Part shown: positions 45,689 to 60,001 of the stretch, in pieces
How positions within the stretch are numbered: the stretch's first letter is position 1
Layout: every line of letters begins with the position of its first letter
From: Scytalidium lignicola
Taxonomy: Eukaryota > Ascomycota > Leotiomycetes
NCBI GenBank assembly: GCA_002812745.2
Contig: NCSJ02000138.1
Coordinates: forward strand, 1-64,000
Length of the DNA: 64,000 nt
Direction: 5' to 3'
Notes under the pieces: generated by a model
Told to the model about the DNA's origin: nothing
The model's database searches: none
The model's input: the letters and a program-made list of their open reading frames with translations, nothing else
Position numbers and translations under genes: made by a program

Positions 45689-48600
45689 AACTGTCGCATG
45701 TCGTTTATAGAGGGAATGAGAATGTGATTGGTGGTTAGGATTCGGTACAGAATATCTACTCGAAAAAGGTAGAAAATGTGAATAATGAAATAATGTATCA
45801 GTTGATTAAAAGGTCCCAGTAAAGTCTATAAAATAGAATGGGGGTTTCCTGATATATGTGGTTTGAGATATCCGGTATGAAAGCGCCAAATATATCCGAC
45901 CGAATAAAAGAGTACAGGAGTATCGGCACAAAAAACACCTAAAAAGTAAAAAATAAAAATNAAAAAACCTATCCTGAGGATGGGGACCTTTTTCTCGACC
46001 GGGCCATCATCATATATGAATAAATACATCCTTTCTCCGCTCTTTCGTGTCTTAATCCCTCACAACATCACGTGACTGGGCTATGTGAGTCAATATCTGT
46101 TGATGCCGATATGCAAGCAAGAAAGGGAAGGGAAAAAATGCCAACGTGCAGCACAGAATCACGACCATGCCACGATCGCGAGGAGCGTGATGAGCGCGTC
46201 TACTGGATGCGCAAAGGTGTGCCGGCAGCAAGCCCAATGCAGCTGTCAACCTGCCAAGTGATGGAACGTTTCGAGGATGCGCAGTCGCTGTCCAATGGAA
46301 AGCGGTTGAAACATTTCGTCTGCAGCAAGACGTCCTGCAGGGAAAAGAGGAGACGGGGAGGGAGGGGAGGAAGAACCCGAGAAAGAGAGACGGGAGCCCT
46401 GTGTCCAGAGAGTTAAGCGCTATCGGGGGGCTAGGAAGCTAATCAGTGGGGCATTATCGTGGCTTTCACAGGTGGGCGGTGGGAAATGGTTGGTGCGGAG
46501 ACGAGGGAGAGGCTGGTGTTTCCCGTGGCAATTTCGCGTTTGTTTCGCGTTTAAATACACGAGTAAAGAAGAGACGCGCTCCTTTTTGTTTCTTCTCCAT
46601 GTGCAGGCTTCGGGAAAGCCCCGTGTATAACAGAGCGAAGATCTCGATTTGTGTTCCTAAACGGGTTCACACAAGTTTTTTTCTTCCCGTGTGGCACACG
46701 GTGTTCTGCGGGGAAGNAAAAATTGTTTCGTTTCTGTTTCTCAGGGGCGGGTTGTTTTACCCGTTTCCCTTCCCCCCATCATCTGCGATCGAATGGGAAT
46801 CTTACAAGTGATCTTACAGTTGTAAGGTGGTGCCGATGTCGCTTTACCGTTAACCCCCCCCCCCCTGTTTCATCGATCTGCCAGCCCGAACAACATATAT
46901 GGAAGGGCAGTGCGCCCCCTTGTGCCAGCAACCTTGGGTGTGAAGCGGATTGTTGGGATCAAAACATCGGGTCGCAAAAACTGCTACTGCTACTTTCTCT
47001 TCCCGGAGCGGGCGTGGCTCAGGGGTGCAGATAGATCGCCGCCAGTTCAAGCAAAGAAGTTTGTGTATGGAACCTTTTGAAGACAAGGGCTCCCCTTCCC
47101 GATAATGAAGAATTTATTAGGGCTTTTTACTGTCGCGTGGGCTTATGTATCAGATGTATCGGTGAATAAACTTATAGACAGCATGTCAACCATCAGAACC
47201 ATATCGCATTGCATTATTACTTCCAACTGGATCACGAATAGGGACTCGGTGAGATTCAGACAGGGACAGGAGCTTGTTCGAGGCATGAGTTGTCTGCTGG
47301 ATCACCCATCTCATGAATTGCTTTTACCGGGTATCTATTTTCTGTGACGACGAAATATTCTAGATGCTATCCATGCCTTCGAGTATGCCTTGTAGGTATT
47401 GCATTGTACGCCCTGAAGTGGCGGAGTACTGTTTTGCCCAATCCAATATTTCTTCATTCTCCAATTTTTCTGACTCTCAACAATGATCCACTACTCATCT
47501 ATGAGTCTTTCGAGAGAAAGTTTTTTCACTGACCGCCATCATTCTAGCATGGTCATGGATTTTCTTTTTTTTGATTTTTCTTCGTCATCTTGACGTTGCG
47601 GTCAGGTAGCTACAATTCTAGTGTCTTGTGAATACCCAAGTTCGACCCAAAGAAAGATGGAAGATGGACTGGAACCCGCGAAAGGACAGATTGTCAACAA
47701 CAGTTACGAGAATGCATCCATCTAGTTGATTTTTTTCTTTCCTCTAACTTTTCCTTTGTGCTTTTCTTTCCTTTCCCTTTTTAAGAATCTCCTCCCCCTG
47801 CATTTGCTTTGGGCAGTCTTCAGAGTACAGTACACGTGGTTTTGCAGGGATACAACAACTAACCATGCGTCACCACAAGAAGCCGATGATCAGAGTTCTT
47901 GTAACCCTATGGTTTTCAAGAGCACACTTGTACCTAAGCCACAAATCTTTTTTGGGAAAATATTGTTCTGGTTATTCTCGTTGGTGAAAGAGGTTTCGTG
48001 AGAAATTAAAGCCACGTGCTGTATAAAATCATGACCTTATAGTTATGTTCAGGTTAGCTTAGCTTACCAGGAAACGGTATGTATAAAATTAATAGCACTT
48101 GCACTATTACTAGAGTATAAAGATGAAGTTGCTACATACAGGATGCAGTCTTATAATCATCTACTGCAGCAAAGACAGTCAGTCTCATTCGCTTATCGTT
48201 TGTGCGGTCCATGGCCTTACGCATAGGGAACGGCTCTTAGACGCCGTTGAGCTGCGGGTTTTAAACCTAATGGGTATGCGCCCAATGATAATCCTGGCCT
48301 ACTTATGTACAGTACTGTACAGTCATTTTTCTCACAGCATGTCATATATAAGTGCTTTGCACAGCCGCGTTGTAGCTTCCAACATCAGCGAAAGAGGAGC
48401 GATTAGGGTAGAGTTACATCCGAATTCTGTTGTGTTGTTGTGTAACTTATGATTTGGTAATTATGGTAAACTTCTGGTACACAATGGCAATTTTCTCCGA
48501 GCCGCGGCCAATCGACCGGGTTGTCGTTCCCTTCGCATTCGGCAGAGCGATCTAGAACTCGGTCCCACCAGCTCTGGCAGTTTGGGCCTGGTCCGCGCTC

Positions 48601-49577
48601 TACGCCTTTTGACAGATAGAGGGTTTAAATTCAAAATTAAAGGGCAAATGTCGGGAGAAGTAATTAGCATGGCTTGTCAACACACTCACTGGGCGTGTCT
48701 TGTATCCTGGTGCTGCACTGCCTCTCGTCGTCCAAAAGTACGGTCGGGTACATTGTCGTATATATATGTACACTACCTCTGCCGCTGAACGTCCACGATC
48801 TGGAATGGGGAAATTCTGGAATCGTATTTCATCCACTAAGCCCACCAGCTAGTATTAACTTACCGTATTACAGTAGTAACGGAGATCTGCCGCTGATGGG
48901 AGCTGCTGTAAATTTCCCTCCGGTCCGTCCTTGACAGGGCATCTGATGCATGTCTTATCCACCACAAGAAGAAGTCGCTGCTGTGTGGTTGCATTCTCTT
49001 GCTCGCCTCATCTACAGGGCTCTTTTCAGCTAAGGACCCCCAGAGATAACGTAAGTACAGTGACATCCCCTCTAGATATCAAGCTCAAATGAGGTCTTTG
49101 CCGTCCAAGTGCTAATTAAGGCTTGTTGTCAGCCCCGGGTCGAGACTCGGCCTGCCCTTGTCCTGCGCTAATTCTTTCCCCCAAGCCACAAGCAATAAGC
49201 TCGGTCACTTCCTTCTGCACGACCGACTGCCTTTCTCCTTCCAACGTCGACCAAATGTCCCAGAACGACAATTGCAACCACCCACCAGAAGATTGATTTC
49301 CCACGCTAGATGATGCGCTGCATCGTTTGAATATATACCCCGCCTGCCAGCCGAGAGGCTGTCGCGAGCGCTCTGGCGGCTTTCGAACGATCCTCAAGAT
49401 TCTTGGAGAGTTGTGGAGGAAGGTCCAGGAAGATAACTCCAACGCTACCTTCGCGGACAAATTGGGATATGTGAATTGGAAGCCATAACAAACCATCTCG
49501 ACGGGGAATCCAGCGCTTGCGGCGTCAAGAAGTGCTGGCCTGCGGTCTTCGGCTCCATTCTGGGTGGAAAGGGCGAG
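45689..49577. other. 3.9-kb gene-free region before the histidine kinase
   Basis: Promoter of the F-box-like gene on the left, and a very long upstream region of the histidine kinase on the right. Two N bases (45961, 46717) lie beside A runs and a C run of about 11 lies near 46854. The region 46070-46800 has open frames starting at GTG, rich in Arg and Cys, that I do not accept as genes. A palindromic GTACAGTACTGTACAG lies at 48307-48322. Several ATG codons precede the kinase start within the last 350 nt, so short upstream ORFs are possible. Confidence 0.5.
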
Positions 49578-52500
49578 ATGCGGATTGGCATTCGAGAACA
49601 GTTGGCCTTCCTCGTAGCGTCGGCGGCTCTGCTACCTCTGGCTGTTATTGCTATTGCTGTATGGGTCAACAATTATAATTTCGTCGTGGGGATTAAATCA
49701 TCGAGTCTCGCCCTTATAGCATCGCTCAAAGCCGGCGAGATAGCGGCCGAAATCTTCTTGATTCAATCAACATGTACAACAATAGCTACACGACTTCTGT
49801 TGCAAAATTCCCTAAAGCGATTCTATCAAGCAAATGGGTTGGAAACTAACTTGTCATCCGCGGGAAACGATATCCTCCAGGCCTTGGAAGGTGGTGGCCT
49901 TCCGAATTTACTTCAGATTATCGTCTTCTCAAAGAATGAGACTGGCAATCCACATGGGATCTTGAACATAACTTCAGAGGTTGGAAATATCACTTTGCCG
50001 TACACACATCCCAATGGCTCTCGATACCTCCTCGGAGAACCAGGACTTGGCTATCCGCCAGGGCTCTACCCCAATATCACGTATACCAGGACGGACCAAC
50101 CCGACCCGATAGATAACACAACAAACATAACAACGGCAAATGCTTTCCCGGACTTTCCTCTGAACTCTTCATCTGTGCTGTTATTGGGTCCTACTCAAGT
50201 GAACAGTTCGTATGCTCTGATGTCGATAACGCTACCAATCGTCGATAACACTCACCGGGGATTTGTGCTAGGATTTATGACCGTGGTATCATCGGCCGCT
50301 TCATTGATCCGGATTACACAATCTAGAGAAGGGCTTGGTGATAGCGGAATTATTCTTGTGGTTGCGCCAGATCGTCCAGAGAATCTTTACTCCGCAGTGA
50401 GTCAACCGGCAAATGGAACTGAGAAGCCATTGATCTCGGTCCTGGAGGATACGCCCGTCAAGTACGTATTTCCCCCGCGTCCATTTCCGGGACAACAAGA
50501 TAGACACAAAGAATACACAAGGAACCTCAGTTTGTATGGGTCTTCCGCTTTTGATATGAGCAGATTCCCAGCACTGCTAGATGCCTCTGGAAAGCACCAT
50601 CTTTCAGTGAACAACGCAAGTAGTGTCATCACCACCAAAAACGAGGACGGTATAGAGGTTTCTGTTGGCTACGCACGACCACAAACCAATTTGGCGAATT
50701 GGCTTCTACTTGTTGAAATGGCGCATGGCGAGGCCTGGGGGCCCATAATACACCTCAGAAATATCATCTTGGCGTGTGTATTTGGTACAGTGGGCTTGAT
50801 TATCCTTGTGGTTGTTCCTATGGCACATTTCAGTGTCCGTCCAATCCGCAGACTACGAGATGCCACAGAGAAATCCATATCGCCTCCTGGATATAGCGAG
50901 AATAGTAGTTTGCAGTCTGATGATGAAGGTCCCACTGAAGGTGAATATGGCCCTGGAGATATAGAAAGAGAGGGGTCTGCGGGATTAAAAGGCAAAAAGC
51001 CCCTAGGACTTTGGGTTCGATTGAAGAAACTACGCCGTGACAAGAAAAGACAAGCTAGAACACAACATAGTGATGATCACAGGAGGAGGGTTTTCAAAAT
51101 CCCAGGGAAGGTTCCGGATAGGAAACACTGGTTGAAGGATGAATTGACGGAGCTCACGAGAACTTTCAACGCAATGAGTGATGAATTACTTTTGCAGTAT
51201 TCCATGCTTGAAGAAAAGGTCGCTGAGCGAACCCAACAATTAGAGATTAGCAAGAAAGCTGCAGAAGCGGCTAATGAAAGTAAAACACTTTTCATCGCTA
51301 ATATCTCTCACGAGTTGAAAACACCACTAAACGGAATCCTTGGAATGTGTGCGGTTTGCATGGGCGAGGATGATCTACCACGGATTAAGAAGTCGCTTCA
51401 AGTTGTCTACAAGTCTGGTGATTTATTATTGCATCTTTTGGATGATGTCTTAACATTTAGCAAGAANCAAATTGGACAACAGGTCAATTTGGAAGAAAAG
51501 GAGTTTCGTTTGGCCGATATCAAAAGTCAAATCGTCGCAATATTTGAGAAACAGGCTCGAGAAGGTCACATTGACTTCTCGGTGAAATTTGTCGGCTCAG
51601 ATGCGGCTGAGACGGTACCGGATATATCTCCACCCAGAAAACCTCTACCGGCCCTTGGACCGAATGGTATTGGAAGATTAAAGGATTTGTGTCTCTGGGG
51701 CGATCAATATCGAATCCTTCAAGTTATGATCAACTTAGTTAGTAACAGCCTGAAGTTCACCCCAGAAGGAGGCAAGGTTCAGGTCCGGATCAGATGTCTG
51801 GGTGAAGCAGAATCAACTTCGGACCACAGTAGAAACTCCTTCGGTTCGAAACAGGGCTCTGGACGTGGATCGAAGAATAGTAGAAAAGGGAGCCAGGGAT
51901 CCTCGTCAAAATTCACGCCCAAGTCTGCCAATGGTTCTAGACCAGTTGGCACAGCATTGCTCATTAATCCAATAGAGCCGACCACAAGTCGACACTTCCA
52001 GATGAGTGAACGGCCCGCCACACCACCACCGCCTGGGGCGAAAGTTTTGGTTTTTGAATTCGAAGTCGAAGATACAGGTCCTGGCATTCCCCAGCATCTT
52101 CAAGAGCGAGTGTTTGAGCCATTTGTACAAGCGGACTTAGGTTTGAGTAAGAAATATGGTGGTACTGGTCTCGGATTGAGTATCTGCTCTCAATTGGCTA
52201 CCCTTATGGGTGGAGAGATCACGCTGAGCAGCACTGAAGGCGCCGGATCGACTTTTATTATGAAAATTCCTCTCAAATTTGTGAAGGAAAAGGCACCAAG
52301 TACTTCAAGTTCCGACTTCATGCAGGGGTCACAGGCAGCTAGCTTTAGGTCTTCCGAGGAGCGTATTTCTGGAACGAAAGGATACGTTGAGAATAAATCA
52401 GCAGCGACAACGGTATCTAGAAACAGCTCTCTCAGTTTTAGCAAGGATCCAAAACCTCGCCTGGTCGGATTGAGCCAGCCTTTCTTCGCGTCTTCTCCGT

Positions 52501-53139
52501 CAAAGTCAGTAAAAGATTCTAGTGAGCAGCTTGCAGCCCTTGAAAATGTGGCGGCGGCGTCGAAGAAGTCGTCAGGGAAAATTCGAGTGCTGGTTGCTGA
52601 GGACAACCTTGTTAACCAGGAAGTTGCCCTTCGTATGCTTAAGCTTGAAGACATCTACGATGTAGTGGTTGCAAAAGATGGTCAAGAAGCCTATGACATG
52701 GTAAAAGAGAGTATGGAAAAGGGACAGCTGTTCAACCTAATTTTCATGGACATTCAAATGCCAAATCTTGACGGCTTGCAAAGTACGCGGCTGATTCGTC
52801 AAATGGGTTATTCGGCCCCGATTGTAGCACTCACGGCATTCGCTGAGGAAAGCAATGTCAAAGACTGCTACGATTCGGGCATGAACATGTTCTTGAGGTG
52901 AGTTCCTCCTCTCGATGTGGAAAGAGTTAATGCTAACGAGTTCTAGTAAACCTATTCGACGGCCTGCGCTGAAGCATGTGCTGAAAACGTTTGCTACGAT
53001 ACCGGAAGAAAACGAATCAGCTTCAACTCGCAAAAGCAACTCTGACAAAGAAGATGCTCCGGAGGAATCCAATGAAGCATCCAAAGCTCAACCCGAAACG
53101 GCTCCAGACAACAGCGAGACAGCAGAACAGCCGGCATGA
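49578..53139 (+). CDS. SLN1: Sln1-type hybrid histidine kinase (osmosensor family)
   Basis: Two exons, 49578-52897 and 52947-53139, give 1,170 residues. The start MRIGIREQLAFLV matches the conserved N-terminus of Sln1/TcsB-type kinases, so the longer upstream frame, which begins at TTG, is rejected. Order of parts: first membrane span (about 10-32); an extracellular domain of about 350 residues with more than ten N-x-S/T sites; second span (about 395-415); a charged linker; a coiled coil (MLEEKVAERTQQLEISKKAA); HisKA with H578 in NISHELKTPLNGILG; an ATPase with LVSNSLKFTPEGG, DTGPGIP and GGTGLGLSI; and a receiver with D1058 in FMDIQMPNLDG. The receiver's last Lys motif (LSKPI) is formed across the intron. 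It passes phosphate via Ypd1 to Ssk1 and Skn7 to control the Hog1 pathway. Codon 630 contains an N in frame. Confidence 0.95.
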
Positions 53140-53832
53140 TACTAATAATCACTATCACTAATAGTCCCCCTTTATCACTTAATTTTCACTATTCTTTATC
53201 GCTTGTCCGGGTAACAAAAAGGCATACGATTTTCCTATAACCATATATACAAATATGGTGTTGGTTCTCAGCGACGGTGAATCTGGAGTTACGGAATATG
53301 GGAGCGCATTGGGGTTTTATTGCGCATGGACCTTGCATGGAAGGATTATCCGGATTGATTAATATCATAGGGCATGGAGCAAGTTTCTTCGCATATACAT
53401 ATATATATATTTCCGTTCCTGTAATTTAGCGGTTAAGCTAGCCTGCTACATATTTTATTGTAGAATATAATATTGACGACTAGCTTGTATATCTGCTAGG
53501 ACTGGATGGTAAGTTATTAATCAGAACAAAGGACAAAATTCAAACCAGTATGAATAATACTTCTGAATTCTCATGAATTTTTATTCTAAGTGGTATGTGA
53601 AAATAATAACTATTAGTATTACAAATATAGTGGTAGGATGCTCCACAAAACTACGTTCGAGACGTTGGATAAGCGTTGATCAACGTCATCTGTCAAGGGT
53701 CATCCTTTCAGGCGCAATTGCAATAATATCGGCAAGAGGGCACAACTTCTACAAACCCCTCCAACCTCACTTCCTATGTCTCTAATACGCACTGCCCTAT
53801 ACTCAATGCCTCTGGTATAGCGCATCGCCAAC
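53140..53832. other. Intergenic region
   Basis: 3' UTR of the histidine kinase and promoter of the SAC gene; AT-rich with a TATATA tract near 53400. No gene seen. Confidence 0.6.
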
Positions 53833-56800
53833 ATGCCGGGGCTTGTGCGAAAGCTGGTCATTTTCGCAGCCGTCGACGGCCTCGTTCTTCAGCCTCTGGC
53901 GCACCGAGGGCAACATCGTGCAGGACCGGCTACGAAGATATCCTACAGTGACAAGAGCATCGCATCAACTGTAGCAGAGACCGGGGAAAACATAGGTTCC
54001 GGGGTTGGGTTTGAGGCGTTTGGTATTGTTGGTAAGGAAACNTTTTTCTCGCGGGGGGTGGACGGGGGGCCCCTTCGGCGGCCCAATTTCTTTTCATATA
54101 TATTTTTATTGTTAACTTGACTTGACTTGACTTGTTAATATTTTTTTTAATATTTTTGTTATTATTAGGTTTACTTAGTGTTTCGACTACTTCGTTTTTG
54201 ATCTCTATTACGAAACGACAGCAGGTTGCGCAGATACAAGGGAAACCGGTCTATGTTATTACGGAGGTCGCTTTAACTCCTTTGGGCTCGAGACATGAAG
54301 CGGAATTGTCTGTCGCGAGAACGAGGTCTATGCTGGCGAAGAGAGCGGCAAGTGAAGAGGGATCAAGTGGCAGTGATACAGATGGCGACGAGGGAGATCA
54401 ATCTGGCGCTATAAGTGACGATGTAGGAGATGAAGATATGCAACCCGGCATCACCGAGACGAGCCTTTCTGTACCCTCGAGTCCGGTATTTCATAAGCGG
54501 ACGAGTAGTATTGCTGAGGATGTTATGGCAAAGAAGGGGAGTTATGGACGATTTGCTCAGAAATGGTTTTCTAGAGGTGGTTGGAGTGCTAGTCAGAGAA
54601 GGAACCTTGGCCTAAGTCCTTCGGATGGGGAAGGTTCTGGGTCAATGGCATCCAGCGAGAATGAGTCTAGAGAGTCTAAAGATGCTGTGGCCACTGAGGT
54701 ACAAGAATCATCTTCTGTTCCATCTGAAAATACTAAAGAACAGAATGTGAAGGAGGCAAAGGCTGCTCTTCTACCCAAACTACTAAGAACAGCAGAAATT
54801 CTGTTCAGCACCTCAAGGAGTTTCTTTTTTTCTTATGACTATGATATTACAAGGAGTTTGGGAAACCGTAGAACTGCGACGAACTCGGAATTGCCATTGT
54901 ACAAGGAGGTGGATCCTTTATTCTTCTGGAATCGACATCTGATGGAACCTTTTATTGATTCTGGACAGAGCGGACTTGTCCTCCCGCTTCTGCAAGGCTT
55001 TGTTGGACAACGAGTGTTTACTGTGGACACTGACCCGCCAAAGCCTTTGAATGACTTTGACGGGATCAGTCACGGGTCCGTGGAATTGAGAGACTTGGAA
55101 CCTCTCAAGAAACAAACCAAAGAGGCTTCTGGAATTCCTCCGTCAGAGCCAAAAGAAGACAAAAAGCCAGATACAAAAAGCAACACTGAGAAGTCAATGT
55201 TGCTAACACTGATATCCCGAAGATCTATTCAACGGGCAGGTCTAAGATATCTGAGACGTGGGGTTGACGAATTAGGCAACACCGCCAACTTTGTCGAAAC
55301 GGAGCAGCTCCTGTCAGACACAGCATGGACTCCCTCGAAGAAAATATACTCTTGGGTACAGGTTCGTGGGAGCATACCGGTCTACTTCTCTCAGTCACCA
55401 TATTCATTTAAGCCTGTGCCACAGCTGCAACATTCAGCAGAGACCAACTATCAAGCTTTCAGAAAACATTTCAATAAGATTGCAGAGAGGTACGGAGATG
55501 TACAGGTTGCATCCTTGGTGGAGAAACACGGCCTTGAGGCCATAGTTGGAGATGAATATCAAGATCTCATGAAACGTTTAAATGAAAGTGGTGGAGTCAA
55601 TGACAAACTGGTGAGCTTCGAGTGGTTTGATTTCCATGCTGTTTGTCGAGGGATGAAGTTCGAAAATGTCAGCTATTTAATAGACAATCTAAGCAAGACC
55701 CTTGATTCCTTTGGCGAGACAGTTGAAGTGGACGGTAAACTCCAGTCAAAGCAGAGTGGAGTCCTTCGAACAAACTGTATGGACTGTTTGGATCGAACAA
55801 ATGTTGCTCAAAGTGCTTGTGGAAGACGAGCTTTAGAGCAACAGCTTAAAGAGGAAAATATAGATCTTGGTGCTCAAGTTGACCAGACCACGCAATGGTT
55901 CAATACTTTATGGGCAGATAATGGCGATGCGATTTCGAAACAATATGCGTCTACGGCAGCTCTTAAGGGGGACTATACCCGCACAAAGAAACGAGACTAC
56001 AAGGGAGCTTTGACGGATATGGGCCTTTCTATCTCAAGGTTTTACACTGGGTAAGTTCTCTGAGTAATCGATTGCGATTTTATTTTAATAATAACATCCC
56101 TTTCATCTAGCATCGTCAATGATTACTTTTCTCAAGCAGCAATCGATTTCCTTTTAGGAAACGTGACGGCCCAAGTCTTCGAGGACTTCGAAGAAAACAT
56201 GATGAGCGCTGATCCTGGCATGTCCATGCAGAAAGTCAGACAGCAGGCCATCGAAGTCAGCCAGAAGCTCGTCGTGGCAGATGATCAAGAGGAGTTCGTC
56301 GGCGGCTGGACTCTTCTTACGCCGCAACAATCAAACACCATCAAATCCACTGCCTTTGAGGAGGTCGTGCTACTTCTAACGGATGCAGCATTGTATGCTT
56401 GTCGGTTCGATTGGAACATGGAGAAAGTGTCTTCCTTTGAGAGGATTGATTTGAGACACATCGACAGCTTGAAATACGGCACATATATCACATCTACGCT
56501 CTCACCAGCTCAATCGGACGAAACACGGAATGTCGGCTTTGTCGTTACTTATAAAGCTGGCACGCAGGATATAACCCGAGTGAATACAAGATCTATGTCG
56601 TCTCTTCAGACACAACAGGAAGAAGGAACCGAACCTCCATCTGTCATTGGAATAGGCGGGTTGGTGAATTCATCATCCAATACGGCTCCAACAACAACGA
56701 GGATTCTAGCACTGAAGGCTCTGCCTTCGCGATCAGCCGTTGCCGGTGGACAAGATGCCACGCGCATTAGTGAGATAGAAAATGTAAAGACGATTTGCTC

Positions 56801-56963
56801 GGAGATCGACCGGGTTGCTTTGGCGGGGCAAGTGCCGGTCTCCGGGGGAGAGAAGAAGTCGCTGGTGGAGACTGGGGATATTATTAGCCTGGCTTCAGCG
56901 AGAAGGAACACTCGACTTTTAGACCAGCTTGGCCATGAGTTGAAGAAGATGGTTTGGGCATGA
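53833..56963 (+). CDS. SAC-domain phosphoinositide phosphatase with hSac2 domain
   Basis: Three exons (53833-54031, 54169-56050, 56111-56963) give 977 residues. An N-terminal SAC-N part (about 1-100) is followed by a Ser/Asp-rich disordered insert (about 105-260). The SAC core follows: FFFSYDYDITRSL, DPLFFWNRHL, VQVRGSIPVYFSQ. The catalytic CX5R motif is RTNCMDCLDRTN at residues 600-611, with all key residues present. A C-terminal hSac2-type domain follows (QVFEDFEENMMSADPGMSMQ; EEVVLLLTDAALYACRFDW), as in human INPP5F/Sac2. INPP5F acts as a PI4P phosphatase on endosomes; the same here is inference. The first intron (137 nt) contains an N, a G/C run and a CTTGA repeat. All junction phases agree. 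Confidence 0.9.
54112..54138. repeat. CTTGA tandem repeat with inverted flanks, inside an intron
   Basis: Three and a half copies of CTTGA are flanked by TTAAC and GTTAA, which are inverted copies of each other. The tract lies about 30 nt upstream of the acceptor of intron 1 of the SAC gene, where a branch site is expected; each TTGACTTG copy resembles a branch-site core. Confidence 0.75.
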
Positions 56964-57658
56964 ATGACTTTCACGATTATAAACTCTGCATTACATATGA
57001 TGATTTATGGTACAGTATACATATATAATACCTAGATTAGATTTATATTTCATATTCAAACTACAGCATAACATTACAATCGGCCAAATATCAATTGCCG
57101 AGTCGAGTCGAGTCGGAGATAACTAATGACCTCAGAGAAGACCAATAAGTTAAAGCCAAGACCACAGTACAGTATAACGGTGACGGCATCGGGCATCTGG
57201 TCGTGGTTAAAAGAGAAAACTCCGCACCAAAACCGCGGCAGCAAGAGCGAGGGAGTTAGTCAGCCTCAGAATTGCCGGATTGGGATAAACGACCCCTGCC
57301 CCATCTTCGACCTTCGGGCAAATCAGCAAGCAGCGGACACTGTGGGAGACAGTGGGAGAGAATGCTGACAGCCGCAAGTTGGCAGACGCCTTTGGCAGCA
57401 ACGAGAATAGAGCGGAGAACAAGGGCCAAGTTCGGCATGCGGCGGACCTGCCCCTCACTAAGGGGAAATCCCGACCTTGCCCCGAATTACTCCAGCCCAC
57501 CCCTCATTTCCAAAAGCTGATTAGAGCTATTTCGACCTCTTCTCGTGATGAGACAGCACACAAAACTCCAATCCCCGTAAACAAACACACCAACCTTCTT
57601 TCATCAATCATCCATTCAGAAAAAGTCATCTCTACATCTCCCAATAACAATACGGAAC
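56964..57658. other. Intergenic region / leader of SFA1
   Basis: 3' UTR of the SAC gene, then the promoter and leader of the formaldehyde dehydrogenase gene. The plus-strand frame ending at 57744 starts at GTG and runs into the SFA1 first intron, so it is not called as a gene. A pentamer GAGTC is repeated around 57101-57117. Confidence 0.55.
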
Positions 57659-59219
<1,561 letters not shown>

Positions 59220-60001
59220 GTATGAGCAAAGCAAAACACAAAAATAATAAAGTCAAATGTATTTAAAAAGTAGTTGTAGTCACGCAGTTAGCATAAATGG
59301 TTAAATTGGCCCGAATGCAATAATATATTTGCGGGACAAAAGAGAGTGTGCAGAGAAAGCTGAAATGGGAATCTTCGTAGTCGTTATTATGTGTGTGTGG
59401 CACCTTGTTGGACACCCCTTGCCCGATACCCCAGACAGGATACAGGAGTCCCGAAATCTTCCTTACCCTGCAGTATGTACCGTAATTAAATGTTGAGGGA
59501 GTAATAAATGTCAAGGGTCACAGGAAAAAAGGCAGAAGCCAAAAATATCATAAAAATCCGATCTTTTGTCAATATTCTNAAAAAAAGCCAAGTTATCGAC
59601 AGCCCGGCATACTTGCAAAGAACCTCGACCGATATCCATCAATCCATCCAGATCCAGCCTCAGTACGCCCGCTAAAAGTGGCAATAAATACAAGATTGAT
59701 GGGATAAACNAAAAAAAGCAAAACAGTATNAAAAAAAACTTGAGCTGCTCGATGGCCCACAGCTCATCCATCCAGTCCCAGAACAGAAAAAACAACACGT
59801 CTTCTCAAGAATTAAACGCCTCCGCCGTCCTGGACTCGAAAACCATCTGAACTTTCCCCCCCTTATGCAAATGAGGTCATATCAAATACGCNAAAAAAAA
59901 AAAAAAAAAAGGAAAACCACCCCCAAATNAAAAAGGTTCAGATGCCCAAGGCAATTATTATGCCAAAAAAACACATACTAGAATTATTTCTGATGCGAAA
60001 T
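59220..60001. other. Convergent intergenic region with many ambiguous A runs
   Basis: Lies between two 3' ends. Five N bases (59579, 59710, 59730, 59892, 59929) each precede an A run, the longest about 18 A at 59893-59910. No gene seen. Confidence 0.6.

Noticed and set aside
46072..46811. Open frames of about 115-120 codons on +
   Set aside because: GTG starts, very Arg/Cys-rich translations, an N inside, and no domain.
49476..49577. 34-residue upstream extension of the histidine kinase
   Set aside because: It starts at TTG; the conserved N-terminus begins at the ATG at 49578.
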